Position numbers and translations under genes: made by a program. 64,000 bases of DNA from Sipunculus nudus (taxonomy: Eukaryota > Annelida > Sipuncula > Golfingiida > Sipunculidae): positions 51,773,429 to 51,837,428 of the forward strand of contig CM049312.1 in NCBI GenBank assembly GCA_026874595.1, given 5' to 3'. This document shows positions 50,825 through 64,000 of this stretch, piece by piece. The first letter of the stretch is position 1, and every line of letters begins with the position of its first letter. The notes below the pieces were generated by a model. The model searched no databases and was not told where the DNA came from. It was given only the letters and a program-made list of their open reading frames with translations.

Positions 50825-52970
50825 GTCATTGCAAACTGCTGGGGTCAGTCAGGCCTGATGGCCATGTCCCGTGGTACATGTAGTCCCGTTGTAAAGTGGC
50901 CTTCGATCTCAGTCAGGCCTGACGGCCATGTCCCGTTGAACTAGCAGTCACAGCTCTTAGTCAGGCCTGACGGCCTTGTCCCGTTGTACAAGAAGTCACC
51001 GGTGACAGTCGGGTCTGACGGCCATGTCCCGAAGTCACCGGTCTCAGTCACAGCCATGTCCCATTGTACCAGCAGTCACCGCTCTCAGTCAGGCCTGACA
51101 GCCTTGTCCCGTTGTACAAGAAGTCACCGGTCTCAGTCACAGCCATGTCCCGTTGTACCTGTGGCCATCGATCTCAGTCAGGCCCGACGGCCATGTCCCG
51201 TTGTACCAGTAGTCACCGGTCTCATTTACAGCCATGTCCCGTTGTACCAGCAGTCACCGCTCTCAGTCAGGCCTGACAGCCTTGTCCCGTTGTACAAGAA
51301 GTCACCGGTCTCAGTCACAGCCATGTCCCTTTGTACCTGTGGCCATCGATCTCAGTCAGGTCCGACGGTGTACCAGAAGTCACCGGTCTCAGTCACAGCC
51401 ATATCCCGTTGTACCAGTGGCCATCGATTCTCAGTCAGGCCTGATGGCCTTGTCCGGTTCTACAAGAAGTCACCGGTGACAGTCACAGCCATGTCATGTT
51501 GTACCAGTGGCCATCGATTCTCAGTCAGGCCTGATGGCCTTGTCCCGTTCTACAAGAAGTCACCGGTCACAGTCACAGCCATGTCCCGTTGTACCAGTGG
51601 CCATCGATTCTCAGTCAGGCCTGATGGCCTTGTCCCGTTCTACAAGAAATCACCGGTGACAGTCACAGCCATGTCCCTTTGTACCAGTGGCCATCGATTT
51701 TCAGTCAGGCCTGATGGCCTTGTCCCGTTCTACAAGAAGTCACTGGTCACAGTCACAGCCATGTCCCGTTGTACCAGTGGCCATCGATCTCAGTCAGGCC
51801 CGACGGCCATGTCCCGTTGTACCAGAAGTCACCGGTCACAGTCACAGCCATGTCCCGTTGTACCAGTGGCCATCGATCTCAGTAAGGCCCAACGGCCATG
51901 TCCCGTTGTACCAGAAGTCACCGGTCACAGTCACAGCCATGTCCCGTTGTACCAGTGGCCATCGATCTCAGTCAGGCCTGACGGCCTTGTCCCGTTCTAC
52001 AAGAAGTCACCAGTGAGGGTCAGGCCTGATGGCCTTGTCCCGTTCTACAAGAAGTCACCGGTCACAGTCACAGCCATGTCCCGTTGTACCAGTGGCCATC
52101 GATTCTCAGTCAGGCCTGATGGCCTTGTCCCGTTCTACAAGAAATCACCGGTCACAGTCACAGCCATGTCCCTTTGTACCAGTGGCCATCGATTTTCAGT
52201 CAGGCCTGATGGCCTTGTCCCGTTCTACAAGAAGTCACTGGTCACAGTCACAACCATGTCCCGTTGTACCAGTGGCCATCGATCTCAGTCAGGCCCGACG
52301 GCCATGTCCCGTTGTACCAGAAGTCACCGGTCACAGTCACAGCCATGTCCCGTTGTACCAGTGGCCATCGATCTCAGTCAGGCCCAACGGCCATGTCCCG
52401 TTGTACCAGAAGTCACCGGTCACAGTCACAGCCATGTCCCGTTGTACCAGTGGCCATCGATCTCAGTCAGGCCTGACGGCCTTGTCCCGTTCTACAAGAA
52501 GTCACCAGTGACAGTCAGGCCTGACGGCCATGTCCCGAAGTCACCGGTCTCAGTCACAGCCATGTCCCTTTGTACCAGTGGCCATCGATCTCAGTCAGGC
52601 CTGATCCCCGTGTCCTATTGTACCAGAAGTCACTGGTTTCAGTCAGGCCTGACGGCCATGTCCCGTTGTACCAGTGGTCACCAGTCACAGTCAGGCCCGA
52701 CGGCCATGTCCTGTTGTACCAGTGGTCACCTGTCACAATCAGGCCTGACGGCCATGTCCCGTTGTACCAGTAGTCACCGGTCACAGTCAGGCCAGGCGGC
52801 CATGTCCCGTTGTACCAGTAGTCACCTGTCACCGTCAGGCCTGACGGCCATGTCCTATTGTACCAGTAGTCACTGGTCACAGTCAGGTCTGACGGCCATG
52901 TCCCGTTGTATGGTTGGCTTTACAGCCATGGTCCCTTTGTATCAGTGGTCATCGTTAGCGTTATAGTTTG
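50825..52970 (+). repeat. Compound 41/48-bp minisatellite
   Basis: Two interleaved unit types, about 48 bp (TCAGGCCTGACGGCCATGTC plus CCGTTGTACCAG and GTCACCGGTCACAG) and about 41 bp (GTCACAGCCATGTCCCGTTG plus TACCAGTGGCCATCGATCTC). Units contain the palindromes TCAGGCCTGA, CACCGGTG and ATCGAT. A 660-codon frame (50984-52966) runs through it, but the same DNA units appear in all three reading phases. That argues against protein-level selection. Confidence 0.9.
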
Positions 52971-55900
52971 ATGGCGGTCCTGCATGCATGTTATCTACTC
53001 GGAATTTAATCAGAGTTCCAAATAATAACCAGCAGTGTCACAGACCCCATCACCCTCTTATATTGCTGCTTAACATGCGAGCCACTACCAGTCTACATAA
53101 AACAGCGAAAAGCGGTGCGTAACAGCCTACACACACTACGCAGATTGCCCATCTTTCCCTAGTTATATTGACGACATCAGTCCATAAAACATTATAAGAG
53201 ACATGTCCCTTCATATAGAATGACCAAAAACCTCCCTTCAGATGATCATGTCAATATTACCTTTTATTTTTTAGCACTGAAATATCAAAACGTGCATAGT
53301 CCAGGACCAAATGTTCAACTGATTCTTGTGTAAAGTTATCCGCCATGTAAGTCCATTCCCATGTACAAGTTTAAGGCTTTAATACTAATGGCATCTCAGA
53401 AGGGATGGTGTGAAAAGGAAATAGATTTAAAATGCCTGTTATTCATAGTCAAATAAAGAGAGAATTATATGGTCTTCTATAAATATAGAATTTCGCACAT
53501 CATGACCTTATAATCTGACTTTTCTTTTACTGTTGAAAAGTTATGGACCTTACGTGAACGGTAACGTCACCCTGTGACAGATAAAAGGCCTACACCCATG
53601 TGGAAAGTGGAGGTAAATTCAGACTTTAGGTCGTGATTAAATAATTTACAAGACGCGATTGGTCTGTAAGAATCGACCCCATTTATCACCTAACCGAACA
53701 ATCCTTCCTTCACCGATAAAAAATAAAGTTTTCCCCAGTACCAAGTGTATAAACCAAGCCATTCATACCACGTACCATCTGCCCCATTATCATAATGCAT
53801 GCGTGATGTACAGCCGCTGTCAAACCGTCAGTGAACATTGTGGCCCCGCTACCCATGCATGTTACTCGTCATTCGCTACACCTAGGGTGCTGTTATATAG
53901 GTTTTATGGTTTACCTGCAAAATCCTTTGGATCTAAAATCTGTCAATAACTGCAAATCACAAAGTGGACAACATCAAAGGTTGAATCGAACTAGTCTCGC
54001 CACAATCATCCAGCATACACGCAATACAAGATTTTAGCAATACATTCTTGTCACACGTTAACATTAGCTCGCATCTTATAACACGGTCATACAGTAACCA
54101 TTACCTGTACCCCGACACTGAAACAAATGTATGACGCAAACCAACCAACATAAACGCCCATCTTCTGGAATAGGCAACATAAGCAATCCATACTTGTATC
54201 ACATCAAGCCACGTACAAACGTGATATATGAATAAACACAAATACAAGCAAGGTTGTCGAACAGAAAAGACACCATACCAAAATGACACACGGGATAAAA
54301 TGCAAACTTAAATGACATACGGTCTTGGACGTACACGGTGGCCGTACTGATCACGGTCTCTGGACTGGTTGTGGAACACAGGTCTTTAAACGGAGTCTCC
54401 TCTTTTAGATTTAACCATTAACTCAAGCCACTTTTTTTTTATTTTTTGCGCCTACGTGTACACAGGTTAATTATTGTGTGCGGCTTGTCATTTCATGGAG
54501 AAAACAAACATTGCGGGATGTATCTTTGTGTACGATAATTGCTTGGTCAGACAAATATAAATGACTAACGTTCTTTTTTTTCGCTAAAACTACAGAGAAG
54601 CTTCAGAGGCCGAGCATTCGGGTAACCCCTGAAAGTACAGATATTTGAAAGGTGGTGCTGGTTGTGAAAAGTATGCGCCAAGTGTACGGGTGCATCTATA
54701 CTCTTTTTTAACTGCATGGCATTTCATTCGGATAAACATAAAATTGACAGGTCTTTTTATAATCACAACAAACTGTCTGAAACAAACCACAAGTTTTATT
54801 CCTCACTGGCGTTCATATGCAAAGTAAAACAACACAGCAATGTGCCAAATTGACAAGTCCGTGCACAGCCATGAACAGTACCCAGGGTACAAACCTTTGT
54901 AACACTTGCAGGTGTATCTGATCACACGGAGCAATTCACACGGGGGTTCTAATTCTAGTTTTAAACAGCAGGAATAATCGTCATCTTTCCTAACAAACCA
55001 GCTGGGGTGGTATTAAAGATAATTCTGACACAAAGAGGGCAGATTCTGGTACTTTTTAAAATCTTTACCGAGAGCTGTATAAACTTATTCTGACGTCAAT
55101 ATTGGCGAATCACGCGATTTCTCCAGTCAAATCAGAAATACGGATCCTTTATTGCAGAGACAGCTATATTACACTACGGGAACAACAAAATGGACACACT
55201 GCAAAATTCACAAAAAAGGAAAGCTATTCTATTTTGTAAATCGGTAAAATTTGTTATGAAAATATCGATTTGTAAAAAGCTAATACATGCCGCACACTGC
55301 GATTTTATATAAGCCAGATATACAGCAGCACGTTCTAATTAACCCACCCTGGTGGGGGTCCTGCTTCTATAAAGGCAGGTCTTTTGTTTGGAATTTATTT
55401 TAGGCGATTTTGTCAGAAGTTCTGGCAAGAATGGCCATGCAGTGCATTGGTTGAACTCAACCAGTGAGTGACCCTGTATCCTTTGGCTCCTGCAGGATTT
55501 GGATTCACTTAACGTCATGCGAGTTAACAGCAACAAAATTATCCTGCAGAATAAAATTCTTGTTGAAAGCTAAAATGAAGGCTCTAAGAATCTGTTATGC
55601 TACTGGGGCTTATATACGGGTAAGAGAGTACTCCATGCCAAATAACGAGAGCTAGCCAGGGTGGGGCTACCTATGGTACACATGACATCGTGATATGCAC
55701 TGGATTTTGAATTACACGGCAAGACAAGGCGGTGTTAGGCCAACCAGTAGTTACTCAAAATGAGATCGTTTTATAGACACCATGCCACTAAAAAAATATA
55801 TGTCCACCACCAATTGACCACACCGTTAAACTTCACAAGATTATGGTACACATCAGTGCAATGCTGCCCCCCCCCCCCGTATCGTCATGTGTACTGGCAC

Positions 55901-56351
55901 CACCCGTGACCGTTAAATCATGCTTCGCTGACCAATTCCGTCAGAATATTAATATCCAGTTTGAACGTTACTTTACATAAAGACCTTCATAAAACAAGTC
56001 TACTGTGCAGTTATTTTAGGCAGAAAATTTCATGATTAGTTTTTTTTCCTGATTATGAATAATCTTGTATAGAAGTGTCTGAAATGATAAAGCATGGTGC
56101 AGACAAGAGTTGCCACACACCAGGACAGCGCAAGATGACAGCGCAGTTATAAAGCCACTAAAAGTAATATGACGAGCGGAGAGAAACGTATTGTTCAAGA
56201 GTGTGATGTGCTGAAGGCAGCAAGACTGGAGGGCTGGAAGTGGTCAGCAACGAGAGATCTGGTGAAGCTGTGTAGGCAGTCCACCTGGGGTGACCAGTGG
56301 GTTATAAACCAAGCAAAGTCACACGAAGAAAGCAAACACACACACATGCAC
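52971..56351. other. Intergenic, unique sequence downstream of SERCA
   Basis: No member of the main repeat families and no gene recognised. A 10-bp inverted pair, CCCACCCTGG at 55343-55352 and CCAGGGTGGG at 55656-55665, brackets about 320 bp. A C run lies near 55868. Open frames are under 100 codons with no known product. Confidence 0.45.
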
Positions 56352-56357
56352 TTTATT
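56352..56357 (-). terminator. Candidate poly(A) signal of SERCA
   Basis: On the minus strand this reads AATAAA, the first such hexamer I see after the stop at 56901. It is followed within about 10-20 bases by a GT-rich stretch (TGCATGTGTGTGTG), the usual arrangement for a downstream element. That would give a 3' UTR of about 550 bp. No transcript evidence is available. Confidence 0.5.
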
Positions 56358-56900
56358 GTCACTTTAATATAAAACAATGTCAGTTATACATATATTAACA
56401 CCAATATGAATTATATTACTTCAGTCAGGGTAGTCGATACACAACAAGGCCTCCACAGGGGTTTCATCAAGTAGTCCCAAGGAGGTAGATTACAACAGAC
56501 ATTTTAGTACATCTGACATTTAATAAATCTCTTTATAAATTAGAATATTGAATTAAATAATGAAACCCATCTATCAACAATCTTTTCGATGCATGTATTT
56601 TGCAAAAGGCATTGAAATATGTACAAAGAGTTATGAATGTGCAGATAACAGCCAGAGCAAGTGGGCACACGAGTCTGGGAGCGAAAAGTAGCAAAATACA
56701 CCATCTGCAGAAATATTAAAAGATTCATAAAAACTAAAAACGTTCCACAAGTCACCCAGCAGTTATGAGGAGACAAGAAGTGACTTGTTAATACCCAGAC
56801 TATGCATATGTTAATGTATAAGGTGATGTTACCTCTGTTTGCATGGGGTCCCTGACCCGTGTTAAAATTTGATGACTGGGCTGAACAGGTAAGAAATTAA
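56358..56900 (-). other. Likely SERCA 3' UTR
   Basis: The sequence between the TAG stop and the candidate AATAAA at 56357-56352. No repeat family is present in it. The extent is inferred from the hexamer only. Confidence 0.45.
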
Positions 56901-63992
<7,092 letters not shown>

Positions 63993-64000
63993 TCAAATAT

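Noticed and set aside
50984-52966. 660-codon frame as a real secreted or repeat protein
   Set aside because: The same DNA units are read in all three phases along the frame, no splice or signal features are visible, and codon phase is not kept.

Overview
The window looks like invertebrate nuclear DNA, most likely from a marine bivalve or another lophotrochozoan. It is AT-rich and intron-rich, packed with short non-autonomous transposons and minisatellites, and its two genes are broken into many small exons. The taxon is inferred from gene sequence, intron style and repeat type; nothing here identifies a species.

Two protein-coding genes are present, facing each other tail to tail. The left one, on the + strand, is the 3' part of MED15 (Mediator tail subunit 15). 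I could place nine consecutive coding exons from 7811 to the stop at 30067. All nine join in phase, have GT-AG borders and follow the order of the conserved MED15 C-terminal half. Its 5' exons (KIX domain, Gln-rich region) lie left of the window. The right one, on the - strand, is the 3' part of a SERCA-type Ca2+ ATPase. It runs from exon 63776-63978 (M6, the Ca2+-binding helix) to the stop at 56901. The exon for luminal loop L7-8 and helix M8 is present twice in tandem (61142-61275 and 60659-60792). The two copies have the same length and phase, and including both would shift the frame, so they look like a mutually exclusive exon pair. This is the most interesting biology in the window.

Everything else is intron, intergenic DNA or repeats. 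Positions 1-7810 are inferred MED15 intron, made of nested elements: a putative Helentron-like element with exact borders (1232-3827) and a TA-flanked inverted-repeat element (3873-5880). Other MED15 introns hold a C-rich minisatellite (12.7-14.1 kb), a hAT-like element split by a small Helitron (14458-15873 and 14682-15633) and a 45-bp minisatellite that starts at a splice donor (22.4-24.5 kb). The roughly 26-kb space between the gene ends carries several copies of an abundant repeat that starts AGCTCAGCTGACT and ends in a GACCCATGGGTC hairpin plus CCTTG. It also has a 2.3-kb hAT-like insertion with an 8-bp target duplication (42128-44417) and a 2-kb minisatellite with a long but probably meaningless ORF (50.8-52.97 kb). 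SERCA introns carry two more minisatellites; one (58.87-59.5 kb) repeats the neighbouring exon's 5' splice site.

No promoter of either gene lies inside the window. I found no rRNA, tRNA, CRISPR or intact transposase gene. The two genes have unrelated jobs (transcription co-activation and ER calcium pumping), and nothing suggests they act together.
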